The notes under the pieces: model-generated
What the model saw: only the letters and a program-made list of their open reading frames with translations
Database searches by the model: none
Told to the model about the DNA's origin: nothing
Shown here: positions 16,141 through 25,113 of the stretch, piece by piece
How the letters are laid out: the number at the start of each line of letters is the position of its first letter
How positions within the stretch are numbered: position 1 is the first letter of the stretch
Position numbers and translations under genes: made by a program
Origin: Pseudomonas psychrophila
Lineage (GTDB): Bacteria > Pseudomonadota > Gammaproteobacteria > Pseudomonadales > Pseudomonadaceae
Length of the DNA: 64,000 bases
Direction of reading: 5' to 3'
NCBI RefSeq assembly: GCF_001043005.1
Contig: NZ_JYKZ01000001.1
Location: 1,223,587 to 1,287,586 of the forward strand

Positions 16141-17406
16141 ATGTATCTGTTTCGTCTAGCGCTGGCCAGCCTGGCCAATCGCCGCTTTACCGCGCTGCTG
16201 ACCGCCTTCGCCATTGCCCTCTCGGTCTGCCTGCTGCTGGCAGTCGAGCGGGTGCGCACCGAAGCCCGGGCCAGCTTTGCAAGCACCATCAGCGGTACGG
16301 ACTTGATCGTTGGCGCGCGCTCCGGCTCGGTCAACCTGCTGCTGTATTCGGTATTTCGTATCGGCAATGCCACCAACAACATTCGTTGGGACAGCTTTGA
16401 ACACTTCGCCAACAACCCGAAAGTGAAATGGGCAATTCCCATGTCCCTGGGTGACTCGCATCGTGGTTATCGGGTGATGGGCACCAACGAGAACTACTTT
16501 GAACACTATCAATATGGCCACAAACAAAACCTGAAGCTGGACAGTGGCCGGGCCTTTGCAACCGATCCTTTCGAAGTGGTACTGGGTGCCGAAGTCGCCG
16601 AGGCGCTGCATTACAAACTGGGCGACAAGCTGGTGCTGGCCCATGGCGTGGCAGCGATCAGCCTGGTCAAACATGACGACAAACCGTTCACCGTGGTCGG
16701 CATTCTCAAGCGCACCGGCACCCCGGTTGATCGCACGCTGCACATCAGCCTTGGCGGCATGGAAGCGATTCATATCGACTGGCACAACGGTGTGCCCGCC
16801 CATGGTGCCGGGCGTGTCAGCGCCGATCAGGCACGCAATATGGACCTCACGCCACAGGCCATCACCGCATTCATGCTGGGCCTGAACAGCAAGATTTCCA
16901 CCTTTGCCCTGCAACGTGAAATCAATGAGTTTCGCGGAGAACCCATGATGGCCATTTTGCCGGGCGTGGCCCTGCAAGAGCTCTGGAGCCTGATGAGCAC
17001 CGCTGAAAAGGCGCTGTTTGTGGTTTCGCTGTTCGTGGTATTGACCGGGCTGATCGGCATGCTCACTGCGATTTTGACCAGCCTCAATGAACGTCGCCGC
17101 GAGATGGCGATTCTGCGCTCCGTGGGTGCACGGCCCTGGCACATCGCAACCCTGCTGATTTTCGAAGCCCTCGCGCTGGCATTGGCCGGGGTGATCGCAG
17201 GTGTAGGTTTGCTGTATGTGTGCATCGCCATCGCTCAAGGCTACGTGCAATCCAATTACGGACTGTATTTGCCACTGGCATGGCCAAGTGAATATGAATG
17301 GACGCTGCTGGGCGGTATTCTGGCAGCCGCCCTGCTGATGGGCTGCGTGCCCGCTTGGCGCGCCTATCGACAATCGCTGGCCGACGGCCTGTCCATTCGT
17401 TTATGA
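16141..17406 (+). CDS. ABC transporter permease (FtsX/MacB-like)
   Basis: A 421-residue inner-membrane protein. One N-terminal transmembrane helix (about residues 15-37, FTALLTAFAIALSVCLLLA) is followed by a large periplasmic domain to about 285. Three C-terminal helices come next (LFVVSLFVVLTGLIGMLTAI; LIFEALALALAGVIAGVGLLYV; LLGGILAAALLMGCVPAWRAY). This 1+3 topology is that of the MacB/LolC-type permeases. LNERRREMAILRSVGARPWHI is the cytoplasmic coupling segment touching the ATPase. It is the partner of the ATPase 1 bp upstream. Confidence 0.9.
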   Translation: MYLFRLALASLANRRFTALLTAFAIALSVCLLLAVERVRTEARASFASTISGTDLIVGARSGSVNLLLYSVFRIGNATNNIRWDSFEHFANNPKVKWAIPMSLGDSHRGYRVMGTNENYFEHYQYGHKQNLKLDSGRAFATDPFEVVLGAEVAEALHYKLGDKLVLAHGVAAISLVKHDDKPFTVVGILKRTGTPVDRTLHISLGGMEAIHIDWHNGVPAHGAGRVSADQARNMDLTPQAITAFMLGLNSKISTFALQREINEFRGEPMMAILPGVALQELWSLMSTAEKALFVVSLFVVLTGLIGMLTAILTSLNERRREMAILRSVGARPWHIATLLIFEALALALAGVIAGVGLLYVCIAIAQGYVQSNYGLYLPLAWPSEYEWTLLGGILAAALLMGCVPAWRAYRQSLADGLSIRL

Positions 17407-17416
17407 GCCTACGTTT

Positions 17417-17941
17417 ATGAAAAGGTCTGCAATCTCACGCGTGGTACTGGCGCTCTTACTGTTGGTGGCGACACCGCTGTGGGCAGCCGACCCAAAAGAG
17501 CTGACCTGGTCTGAGATGATCCCGCCGGATGCGCCACCTGAAGCCCCGGACATGACGCCGCTGCACGACTTGTCTCAGATCGGTGACATGGAGACCGCTC
17601 CGGCAGCCAGGCAGAACTTGCCCAACGCGCCGGTAGTTGCGGCGCTGGACGGCCAACTGATTCGCCTGCCGGGGTATATCGTGCCCCTTGAGGTCAGCGA
17701 AGATGGCCGTACCACGGACTTTTTGCTGGTGCCCTACTTCGGCGCGTGCATTCACGTACCGCCCCCACCGTCGAACCAGATCGTGCATGTGACCAGCAAA
17801 GAGGGGGTCAAACTCGACGAGCTATACCAGCCGTACTGGATCGTAGGGGCGATGCAGGTCAAGGCCAGTACCAGCGAGCTGGCGGATGCGGGTTATCAGA
17901 TGGATGCGCAGAAGATCGTGGTGTACGAATTGCCGGAGTAA
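17417..17941 (+). CDS. DUF3299 exported protein of the zinc cluster
   Basis: A 174-residue protein with a signal peptide (MKRSAISRVVLALLLLVATPLWA) and a DUF3299 core: IRLPGYIVPLEVSEDGRTTDFLLVPYFGACIHVPPPPSNQIV, with a conserved Cys-His beside a run of four prolines. It follows the permease at 10 bp and is the last gene of the Zur-associated set. The single Cys-His pair could take part in metal or haem handling, but no activity is known for the family. Confidence 0.82.
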   Translation: MKRSAISRVVLALLLLVATPLWAADPKELTWSEMIPPDAPPEAPDMTPLHDLSQIGDMETAPAARQNLPNAPVVAALDGQLIRLPGYIVPLEVSEDGRTTDFLLVPYFGACIHVPPPPSNQIVHVTSKEGVKLDELYQPYWIVGAMQVKASTSELADAGYQMDAQKIVVYELPE

Positions 17942-18000
17942 ATCAAAAGCACCGGGGCGCTCTTGGCAACTAACGAATTTTTCACAACTTCATCTTTTCA

Positions 18001-18014
18001 TTGAGCTGGGTCAA
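18001..18014 (+). promoter_or_regulatory. ANR/FNR-like box upstream of oprG
   Basis: TTGAGCTGGGTCAA fits TTGA-N6-TCAA, the outer part of the ANR/FNR consensus; the fifth base on each side is G instead of T/A. It lies 66 bp before the ompW-family start. OprG of P. aeruginosa is known to be ANR- and iron-influenced, which makes the site plausible, though the inner mismatches make it a weak match. Confidence 0.4.
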
Positions 18015-18079
18015 CTGAACGGGTGTGCGGGCTCATTACCATTGGCTATATAAATTTTAAATATCCCAATGGAGCTCCC

Positions 18080-18778
18080 ATGCACAAGTCTTTGCTCAGC
18101 GCAGCCGCCCTTGCGCTCGCTGTCGTCGCGCCTCTTGCCCACGCACACACCGAAGGCGACATCATTCTGCGTGCCGGTGCCATCACCGTAAACCCGAAGG
18201 CCGACAGCTCCAGCGTCAAGGTTGATCAGGGCCCACTGGCGGGCACCGATCTGGGTGGCAAGGCGACCATGAGCAGTGATACGCAACTGGGTCTCAACTT
18301 TGCTTACATGATTACCGACCATGTGGGTATCGAACTGCTGGCGGCAACGCCGTTTGAGCATGACGTCAAACTCAAGGGCACCGGCCTTGCTGCGGCCAAC
18401 GGCAAACTGGGCAGCCTCAAGCACTTGCCACCGACCTTGAGCGTTGTTTACTACCCACTGGATTCCAAGTCGGTGTTCCAGCCTTACGTGGGTGCCGGTA
18501 TCAACTACACCTGGATCTACGACGAACACGTCGGCAGCAGCGCCAGCGCCGAAGGTTTCGACAACTTCAAGGCGAAAAACTCCTGGGGCATGGCATGGCA
18601 GCTGGGTGCTGACTACATGCTGACCGATAACATCATGATCAACGCCCAAGCGCGCTATATCGATATCGACACGCGCGCAACGGTCGAAAACAACGCCGTC
18701 GCACCGGGCACACGCGCCAAGGTCAACGTTGATGTAGACCCATGGGTTTACATGGTAGGTCTGGGCTACAAGTTCTAA
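18080..18778 (+). CDS. oprG: OmpW-family outer-membrane porin OprG
   Basis: A 232-residue eight-stranded barrel protein. The start at 18080 is preceded by GGAG and gives a clean signal peptide (MHKSLLSAAALALAVVAPLAHA). The OmpW pattern is clear: EGDIILRAGAITVNPK, AYMITDHVGIELLAATPFEHDV, SVVYYPLDSKSVFQPYVGAGINYTWI, and a C-terminal strand ending GLGYKF. OmpW/OprG passes small hydrophobic molecules across the outer membrane. The open frame begins 57 bp earlier, but that would bury the signal peptide. It is followed by a strong terminator. Confidence 0.93.
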   Translation: MHKSLLSAAALALAVVAPLAHAHTEGDIILRAGAITVNPKADSSSVKVDQGPLAGTDLGGKATMSSDTQLGLNFAYMITDHVGIELLAATPFEHDVKLKGTGLAAANGKLGSLKHLPPTLSVVYYPLDSKSVFQPYVGAGINYTWIYDEHVGSSASAEGFDNFKAKNSWGMAWQLGADYMLTDNIMINAQARYIDIDTRATVENNAVAPGTRAKVNVDVDPWVYMVGLGYKF

Positions 18779-18790
18779 GCCCGCCCCCAT

Positions 18791-18820
18791 AAAAAAGGCG
18801 CCTTTAAAGGCGCCTTTTTT
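18791..18820. terminator. Bidirectional rho-independent terminator
   Basis: Perfect stem GGCGCCTTTAAAGGCGCC flanked by six A on the left and six T on the right. It serves oprG on the plus strand and the epimerase gene on the minus strand. Confidence 0.93.
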
Positions 18821-18835
18821 GTGAGCGAAAAAACA

Positions 18836-19765
18836 TTAGCGACCGAGCAGGCGCGCCAGTCCGACACTCATCGGTGTGGTTTCACCCAGGGTGAAGCGTT
18901 GCAACAGACGGCTGTTGTCGGCACGGGAATGACGGATATCGCCAGAACGGGCCGGGCCGTGGCTGATCGGTGGCAACTCTCCAACGACTTCGCTCAGGGC
19001 TGCAAGCATCTGCATGAGAGTCGTAGCCTTGTTCAGGCCAACGTTGATCGCGCCCTCTTGAACCGTTGTGGCTTCCACAGCCTGCACCAGGATTTTGACC
19101 AGATCGCCCACATAAACGAAGTCGCGGGTTTGCTCGCCATCGCCAAAAATGGTGATCGGCAAACCCTTTTCAGCACGTTCACTGAAAATACTGATCACGC
19201 CTGAGTAGGGCGAAGATGGATCCTGGCGTGGGCCAAAGATATTGAAGAAGCGGAAAATCACCGGTTCAAGACCGTGTTGGCGACGGTAGAAATCCAGGTA
19301 GTACTCGCTGGACAGCTTGTCGGCGGCGTAAGGGGTCAACGGCGCTTTAGGCGTGTCTTCGACGATCGACTCACCTTCGCCGTTATTGCCATAGACCGCA
19401 GCACTGGACGCAAACACAACGCGCTTGATGCCGGTTTCGCGCATGGCTTCGCACACGTTCAGGGTGCCGATAAAGTTGCTTTGATGAGTACGTACCGGAT
19501 CGTCCACCGATGCTTGCACCGACGCGACTGCTGCCAGATGAACCACGGCACTGCAACCGGCCATGGCCTTGGTCACCAGCGCGGCATCTGCCACATCACC
19601 TTCAATCAGTTCGAGCCGTGCGTTGTCCATTGGCAGATTGCTGCGCTTGCCAGTGGACATATCGTCGAGAATTCGTACCGCGTAGCCTTTGGCCAACAAG
19701 GCATCTACAAGATTGGAGCCAATAAATCCGGCGCCGCCGGTGATTAAAACGGGAGCATCAACCAT
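18836..19765 (-). CDS. NAD-dependent sugar epimerase/dehydratase (extended SDR)
   Basis: A 309-residue protein with the NAD-binding GGAGFIGSNLVDALL at the N-terminus and DDMSTG after strand 2. The catalytic triad region is intact, with SSAAVYG and YAADK (Y-X3-K), and the sugar-binding FFNIFGPRQDPSSPYSGVISIF follows. It most resembles UDP-glucose 4-epimerase or UDP-glucuronate-type enzymes; the substrate cannot be told. The start at 19765 overlaps the stop of the upstream gene (ATGGTTGA), so translation is coupled. An open frame upstream lies in the neighbour's shadow. Confidence 0.88.
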   Translation of the reverse strand: MVDAPVLITGGAGFIGSNLVDALLAKGYAVRILDDMSTGKRSNLPMDNARLELIEGDVADAALVTKAMAGCSAVVHLAAVASVQASVDDPVRTHQSNFIGTLNVCEAMRETGIKRVVFASSAAVYGNNGEGESIVEDTPKAPLTPYAADKLSSEYYLDFYRRQHGLEPVIFRFFNIFGPRQDPSSPYSGVISIFSERAEKGLPITIFGDGEQTRDFVYVGDLVKILVQAVEATTVQEGAINVGLNKATTLMQMLAALSEVVGELPPISHGPARSGDIRHSRADNSRLLQRFTLGETTPMSVGLARLLGR

Positions 19766-20642
19766 GACGATAAAACCTGTCCAGTAAAGTGGGGAGTGCC
19801 GCACGCCATGCGCGAGGCTTGATCCCGAAGGTGTGTAGAATTTTTTTGCACGCCAGCACTGCGTGCTGAGGCTCTTCAGCCGCATCCGGCCGCGCGGCAT
19901 GTGCCTGGGGCGTAGGTGCTTCGATTGCCAGCGTGTGCAGGTTGCGCGCCTCGGCCAGAATCGCCTGGCCCAGCGCCAGCGGCGTCGTCGCCTCATGCCC
20001 GGCGTAGTGGTAAGTGCCCCACAGGGGCGCCGCACAATCAAGCTGCTTGAGTACCGAGATAATGACCCGCGCGGCGTCGTCCACCGGTGTCGGATTGCCC
20101 CGTCGGTCATCGGCCATCAGCAGTTCGCCCGGTTTTTCGGCTTGAGCCAGAAACCGCCCAAGGGTGCCATCGGGGCTGTCATCCAGTAACCAGCCAAAAC
20201 GCAGCAGCACGTGTTGTGGGCAAATGGCCCGCACACTTTGCTCGATACGCCACAGGGCCTGACCGCGCAACCCTAGCGGGACTGGCTCGTCCTTCTCGCT
20301 GTAGGCCGTGGCTCGCGACCCATCGAAAACTCGATAGCTGGAAGGTTGCAGTAAGGTAATGCTGTGGTGCTGGCACAACTCAGCCAGACGCTCGACAGCA
20401 CGCTCTTGAGCGGCAAGGCGGGTCTCACTCACTGACTGCGCCTGAAACCAGTCGAAGTAGTACGCAAGGTTGATGACAGCATCCGGGCGGGTGTCGTCGA
20501 GCAGTTGCGTGAGGCTCGCGGCGTCCCAACCGTCTTGCGGTGGACGCGGGGCAAGGAAATTAATGTCTTCCTCGGCACCCAGACGAATCAGCGCCTGCCC
20601 GAGGGCATTTCCGCCGCCCAATAACATAAGGCGCATTCGCAT
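19758..20642 (-). CDS. RmlD-like NAD(P)-binding protein, probably lacking the catalytic Tyr-Lys
   Basis: A 294-residue protein of the dTDP-4-dehydrorhamnose reductase type. The Rossmann motif is LMLLGGGNALGQALIRLG, and PSSYRVFDG matches the SSDYVFDG strand of RmlD. However, where RmlD has Y-X3-K after the proline turn (VYGKTK), this protein reads LRGQAL, so both catalytic residues seem replaced. It may be a binding or regulatory partner of the intact epimerase downstream, with which it is translationally coupled, or an enzyme with a changed mechanism. The start could be Met1 or Met3 (MRMRLM). Confidence 0.75.
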   Translation of the reverse strand: MRMRLMLLGGGNALGQALIRLGAEEDINFLAPRPPQDGWDAASLTQLLDDTRPDAVINLAYYFDWFQAQSVSETRLAAQERAVERLAELCQHHSITLLQPSSYRVFDGSRATAYSEKDEPVPLGLRGQALWRIEQSVRAICPQHVLLRFGWLLDDSPDGTLGRFLAQAEKPGELLMADDRRGNPTPVDDAARVIISVLKQLDCAAPLWGTYHYAGHEATTPLALGQAILAEARNLHTLAIEAPTPQAHAARPDAAEEPQHAVLACKKILHTFGIKPRAWRAALPTLLDRFYRHG

Positions 20643-20786
20643 AAAGTATGCAGACTCAGTCTATTCAGAACGGTGATATATACCAGAAAACCAGCCGTGA
20701 AAGCTGCTGACCATGATCAAGATAGCCTCATTTTGCGGGTTTCTGCCTCACTCGTCACTGACAAACTGCCCCCATGTAGCTGGCCC

Positions 20787-22901
20787 TCACTGTGATCGCG
20801 GCGGGATGTCTGACAGCAGCACTGTAGACCGTTGCGCCGAGGAGTCTGTTTGCGATGATTGTTCCGGCTCACGAACAGGCATCAGGAACCCCTGTGGATA
20901 ATGTTGCGCAAAATGCACTTCAGGCGACTTATCCACAAGCTTTTTAAGCCGGTCATTGAATGCCCGGCTAACGGTGTTCTGCGCCCCCGACAGGGTGCGG
21001 AACTGCGCAGTAATCGTCACACCGTCCAGGTTCATGCTGTCGACACCAAAAATGGTCAACGAGCCCTGCAAGCTGAGGCTCAGCAAAGGATCGTCACTGA
21101 TTTTATTCCCCGCCTCCCGTATCAGGGCTGTCGCCTTGTCCATGTCAGTGTCGTAAGTGAACTGTACTGAAAAAAATGCATAGGCAAACTGCCGAGAGTG
21201 GTTGATCACCGCCTTGATCTGACCAAACGGCACCGAGTGGACAAAGCCACGGGAGTCCCGCAGCCGCAAGGTCCGAATGGTCAACCCCTCGACCGTACCC
21301 GCGTGGGAAGAGTCGATCACGACCCAATCGCCGACCGAAATGGTGTCTTCAATGATGATGAACAATCCGGTGATCACATCTTGAACCAGTTGCTGAGAGC
21401 CGAAGCCGATCGCCAGACCGATAACTCCGGCGCCCGCCAGGAAGGGAGCCACGTTAACTCCCAGATTGGCCATGGTGGTGATGGTACAGATCACCACCAA
21501 CACCACTTTGATCGCATTGCGCGTCAACGGCAGGATGGTTTTGATCCGCGTGCTGGGTTCGCGGGTGCCACGTCGGTTGGTCGTGGGCTCCAGCGCTTGC
21601 TGAATAGCTGTGTCGAGCACGACCCACGACAACCAGGTCACCAGAAAAATCAGCAGGATGTGCCCCAGTGAGTCGCTTATAACCCGGCCGGTATTGCTGT
21701 CTGAAGCAAAGGCCAGCAATGAGAAACCCCAGATATTAGCCAATAGCTCAATAAAGCTCACCGCCAGGGCAATACGCAGCAAGGCGTAAACCACATTCAT
21801 AAAGCGATCTTTATAGGCTCCGGAGCTTTGAACTTTCGTACGAAATGAGTGATGCAGGATCGTACTCAGAAATACAGTGCCGATCAGCAAGCCGGATGTC
21901 AGCAGCGCATTGCGCAAAGCGCGCTCGCTACCCTCGCCCACACCCAGCAAGTTGAGTGCCGTTGCCAGCAGCATTAGCAATAGGGGCCAATACCAGAGCA
22001 CCGAAAAAATGCGTAATGACTCTTGCAATGCCGGCTGCCCCAGACGCTGAGCCAAGGCCCGATTACGCATCAAGTGAGCAACCGGACGACGAAGCCGGAC
22101 TGCCAAAAAGGCTAAAATGGCGCACGCCATCAACCCTGAAAACACCGAGAGACAGGTCGCAATGTTGCCGCCAATTTCCAGCGTAATTTGCGGGCTGTTC
22201 ATGGCATCACTCAAAGCAGCCAAAAAACCGGTCCAAAATAGCGGGCGCATGGCGTAGTCGCGAATGATCTGAACTGCACGTCGTTTGTGTTCCACATCAA
22301 ACATCGTATTCAGTGACAGCACCAGTGCCGAGCAGAACACCCCTCCGCTGCTGGCATATGACAGGCTAAGCGCCAGCGAACGGCCAAGGGAGTCGTTCAG
22401 GAAACGACTGACATACAACGTCAGTAATAAGCTGAGCAGCGCAGGCACCAAATAAGGTAACCCGTAGCCGATAAGCGCTTGGATCCGCGGCCTGCTGTTA
22501 ATTCGACGACTCTTGCCCAAATAACTCGCAAGCCAACGTCCTGCCAGCATTAATCCGATGAAGGCGCATACCCAGATCACGGATAACAGGAAAAAATCCC
22601 CCACCCCGTTCCACGAAGGATGAGTCGATGCCTGAACCCCCAGCTCCTCGACTTCTTGTGCCGCTCGTTTGATACGCAAACTCCAGGCACCTAACTGATG
22701 CACGCTGGAGCCCAGCTGGCTCTGGACCTCATCCATACCGGCACCCAAGGCGCCCAGCAAACCGCCATCGACCAATACGGGTGGCTTACCGTCGGACTCT
22801 TCGGCTTTCATGATGGAGGCCAGCGTAGGCGCTGCCTGAACAACACCGTTGCCTGATAACAACAGGATGAGGAACAAAATCGCTGTCTTGAATGTGAGCA
22901 A
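20787..22901 (-). CDS. Large MscS-family mechanosensitive channel
   Basis: A 704-residue protein. A TTG at 22901 sits 9 nt after a strong AGGAGG and gives a proper signal peptide (LTFKTAILFLILLLSGNGVVQA); the frame is open 150 bp further up without a comparable site. A periplasmic segment (about residues 23-95) is followed by roughly ten hydrophobic helices. The MscS core comes next: pore helix VAPFLAGAGVIGLAIGFGSQQ, then QDVITGLFIIIEDTISVGDWVVI and RDSRGFVHSVPFGQI. A soluble C-terminal domain closes it. Members release solutes on hypo-osmotic shock. No partner gene is evident nearby. Confidence 0.88.
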   Translation of the reverse strand: MLTFKTAILFLILLLSGNGVVQAAPTLASIMKAEESDGKPPVLVDGGLLGALGAGMDEVQSQLGSSVHQLGAWSLRIKRAAQEVEELGVQASTHPSWNGVGDFFLLSVIWVCAFIGLMLAGRWLASYLGKSRRINSRPRIQALIGYGLPYLVPALLSLLLTLYVSRFLNDSLGRSLALSLSYASSGGVFCSALVLSLNTMFDVEHKRRAVQIIRDYAMRPLFWTGFLAALSDAMNSPQITLEIGGNIATCLSVFSGLMACAILAFLAVRLRRPVAHLMRNRALAQRLGQPALQESLRIFSVLWYWPLLLMLLATALNLLGVGEGSERALRNALLTSGLLIGTVFLSTILHHSFRTKVQSSGAYKDRFMNVVYALLRIALAVSFIELLANIWGFSLLAFASDSNTGRVISDSLGHILLIFLVTWLSWVVLDTAIQQALEPTTNRRGTREPSTRIKTILPLTRNAIKVVLVVICTITTMANLGVNVAPFLAGAGVIGLAIGFGSQQLVQDVITGLFIIIEDTISVGDWVVIDSSHAGTVEGLTIRTLRLRDSRGFVHSVPFGQIKAVINHSRQFAYAFFSVQFTYDTDMDKATALIREAGNKISDDPLLSLSLQGSLTIFGVDSMNLDGVTITAQFRTLSGAQNTVSRAFNDRLKKLVDKSPEVHFAQHYPQGFLMPVREPEQSSQTDSSAQRSTVLLSDIPPRSQ

Positions 22902-23104
22902 ACCCGGAAATCCTCCTGGACAAGTCTGGCGAGCAGGTCGCAACGAACCGAGAAAATCGGCCGGCGACTCGACGCGCGCTTCCCGGTACAGCGTAGTCAA
23001 TCCACGGATTAACCCAGCACCTTCGTGAGAAAACTCTCTCATATGCAGCACAAGCGAGTCCTGTCACGGATCAACCATGCCCTTCCCTGCAAAAAGTGCG
23101 GCAC

Positions 23105-23142
23105 AAAAAAAGCCCGTCGCTGAATCAGCGACGGGCTTTTTT
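23105..23142. terminator. Terminator downstream of ssb
   Basis: Stem AGCCCGTCGCTG / CAGCGACGGGCT with an A-run on the left and a T-run on the right. It ends ssb transcription on the minus strand and could work in both directions. Confidence 0.92.
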
Positions 23143-23172
23143 AGTACTGCGATGAAGCTCGAAAGCTACAAA

Positions 23173-23712
23173 TCAGAACGGAATATCGTCATCAAAACTG
23201 TCGAAGTCCGGAGCAGGTTGTGGTGCCTGCTGTTGCGGCGCTGGACGCGATTGCTGCTGAGGCTGCTGAGGCTGCTGCTGCGGCGCAGGGCGTTGAGCCT
23301 GCTGACGCGGAGCGGACTGCTGTTGCTGGTAGTTGTTACCACCACCCTGGTTTTGCTGGTCGCCCTGTGGACGGCCACCAAGAAGCTGCATGGTGCCTTG
23401 CATGTCGACCACGATTTCGGTGGTGTAACGCTTGATACCGTCTTTTTCCCACTCACGGGTTTGCAACTTGCCTTCGATGTATACCTGCGAACCCTTGCGC
23501 AGGTATTCGCCAGCGATCTCGGCAACTTTTCCGAACATCGATACACGGTGCCATTCAGTCTTTTCGACTTTTTGGCCAGTTTGCTTGTCAGTCCACTGTT
23601 CGCTGGTTGCCAGACTCAGGTTGGTCACGGCATTACCGTTAGGCAAGTAGCGAACTTCGGGATCCTGGCCGCATGTGCCGACCAATATAACTTTGTTAAC
23701 CCCACGGGCCAT
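23173..23712 (-). CDS. ssb: Single-stranded DNA-binding protein
   Basis: A 179-residue SSB. The OB fold (residues 1 to about 110) starts [22 protein letters not shown] and contains the ssDNA-stacking aromatic positions in EQWTDKQ and [11 protein letters not shown] long Gln/Pro-rich disordered linker (about 115-165) leads to the acidic protein-docking tip [11 protein letters not shown]. It protects single strands in replication and repair and recruits partners through the tip. It lies 9 bp after the MFS gene, so the two are probably co-transcribed, and uvrA diverges on the far side. Confidence 0.98.
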   Translation of the reverse strand: MARGVNKVILVGTCGQDPEVRYLPNGNAVTNLSLATSEQWTDKQTGQKVEKTEWHRVSMFGKVAEIAGEYLRKGSQVYIEGKLQTREWEKDGIKRYTTEIVVDMQGTMQLLGGRPQGDQQNQGGGNNYQQQQSAPRQQAQRPAPQQQPQQPQQQSRPAPQQQAPQPAPDFDSFDDDIPF

Positions 23713-23721
23713 AACGTTCTC

Positions 23722-25113
23722 CTAGGCTTCGCACGTCGGCGCTGGGTTAACCAACTGCTCGAGTGTCGCGCGATCCAATAGTTCGGTGTCCAATTTGATA
23801 TAAATCGCAGCTTCTTCAGCCACGATCACTGCATCTGTAACGCCAGCAACTGCTTTCAAACGCTCGGTCAAACCTGCTTCGCGAAGCGCCTCAGGTGATA
23901 ACGGCAAGCGCAGGCTGGTTACATATGGTGGTTCACGCATGGTAACAGCAAAGGCCAGCCAGAGTGCAGCCAGACCTGCGCCTCCAAGGAACACAACCGA
24001 CAAACCGCCATGCTGGAATAACCAGCCGCCGAGTATGCCCCCCAGTGCCGAACCCAGGAATTGGCTGGTGGAATAAACCCCCATCGCCGTGCCCTTGCCA
24101 CCCGCCGGTGACACTTTGCTGATCAGCGAAGGCAATGAAGCCTCAAGCAGGTTGAACGCAGTAAAGAACACTACAGTGCCAATCACCAATGCACGCAAGC
24201 TGTCGCCAAACTGCCAGAAGAATAGCTCAGTGAGCATCAACGTCGCGACGGCGCCGAGTAAAACTCGTTTCATTTTGCGTTTCTTTTCGCCGTAGATGAT
24301 GAACGGAATCATGGCGAAGAAAGAAATCAGCAAGGCCGTCAAGTACACCCACCAGTGCTGCTCCTTGGGCAGTCCGGCCTTTTCGACCAGCGCCAGCGGC
24401 AACGCGATAAAGCTCGACATCAACATGGCGTGCAACACAAAAATGCCGAGATCAAGACGCAGCAGATCTGGATGACGCAAGGTGGGTAGCAATGCCTGCC
24501 TGGCCACCCCGGACTCGCGGTGCTGCAAGGTCCCGGTCGAGCGCGGCACCATGAACATGACGATCACGATCCCCAGCAGCGCCATCGCACCTGTGGCCAG
24601 AAACAGCCCGGACAGCCCGAAGGCACGAGTGAGCAGCGGCCCCACGACCATTGCGACAGCAAATGATAAACCGATGGTCATGCCGATCATGGCCATCGCC
24701 TTGGTGCGATGCTGCTCACGGGTGAGGTCTGACAGCAATGCCATGACAGCAGCAGAAATTGCACCCGCTCCCTGCAGGATACGTCCCGCAATGACACCCC
24801 AAATCGAATCTGAATTAGCCGCCAACACGCTACCCAAAGCGAAGACAATCAGCCCCAGATAAATGACCGGGCGCCGCCCAATACGGTCGGAAATAACACC
24901 AAACGGGATCTGAAAAATGGCTTGAGTCAGGCCATAAGCGCCAATCGCCAGGCCAATCAGGGCGGGCGTCGCGCCGGCAAGGTCCATCCCATAGGTCGCC
25001 AAAACCGGCAACACCATAAACATGCCTAGCATACGGAAGGCGAACACCAGGGCCAGACCGCTTGCTGCTCGGGTCTCGCCGCTACTCATGCGTTCGCTGT
25101 GGGGATCGTGCAT
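23722..25113 (-). CDS. MFS transporter with a small C-terminal cytoplasmic domain
   Basis: A 463-residue major-facilitator protein of the 12-helix drug/sugar exporter type: GLALVFAFRMLGMFMVLPVLATYG opens it, and FGVISDRIGRRPVIYLGL is the loop 2-3 signature. After the last helix (about residue 390) it carries about 70 extra residues (LTERLKAVAGVTDAVIVAEEAAIYIKLDTELLDRATLEQLV) that look like a small beta-alpha-beta domain, unusual for the superfamily. Position beside ssb and uvrA is conserved in Pseudomonas. Substrate unknown. Confidence 0.88.
   Translation of the reverse strand: MHDPHSERMSSGETRAASGLALVFAFRMLGMFMVLPVLATYGMDLAGATPALIGLAIGAYGLTQAIFQIPFGVISDRIGRRPVIYLGLIVFALGSVLAANSDSIWGVIAGRILQGAGAISAAVMALLSDLTREQHRTKAMAMIGMTIGLSFAVAMVVGPLLTRAFGLSGLFLATGAMALLGIVIVMFMVPRSTGTLQHRESGVARQALLPTLRHPDLLRLDLGIFVLHAMLMSSFIALPLALVEKAGLPKEQHWWVYLTALLISFFAMIPFIIYGEKKRKMKRVLLGAVATLMLTELFFWQFGDSLRALVIGTVVFFTAFNLLEASLPSLISKVSPAGGKGTAMGVYSTSQFLGSALGGILGGWLFQHGGLSVVFLGGAGLAALWLAFAVTMREPPYVTSLRLPLSPEALREAGLTERLKAVAGVTDAVIVAEEAAIYIKLDTELLDRATLEQLVNPAPTCEA

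Noticed and set aside
16156..17373. A 405-codon minus-strand frame opposite the ABC permease.
   Set aside because: Low-complexity Gln/His-rich translation typical of antisense shadows; the permease is clear.
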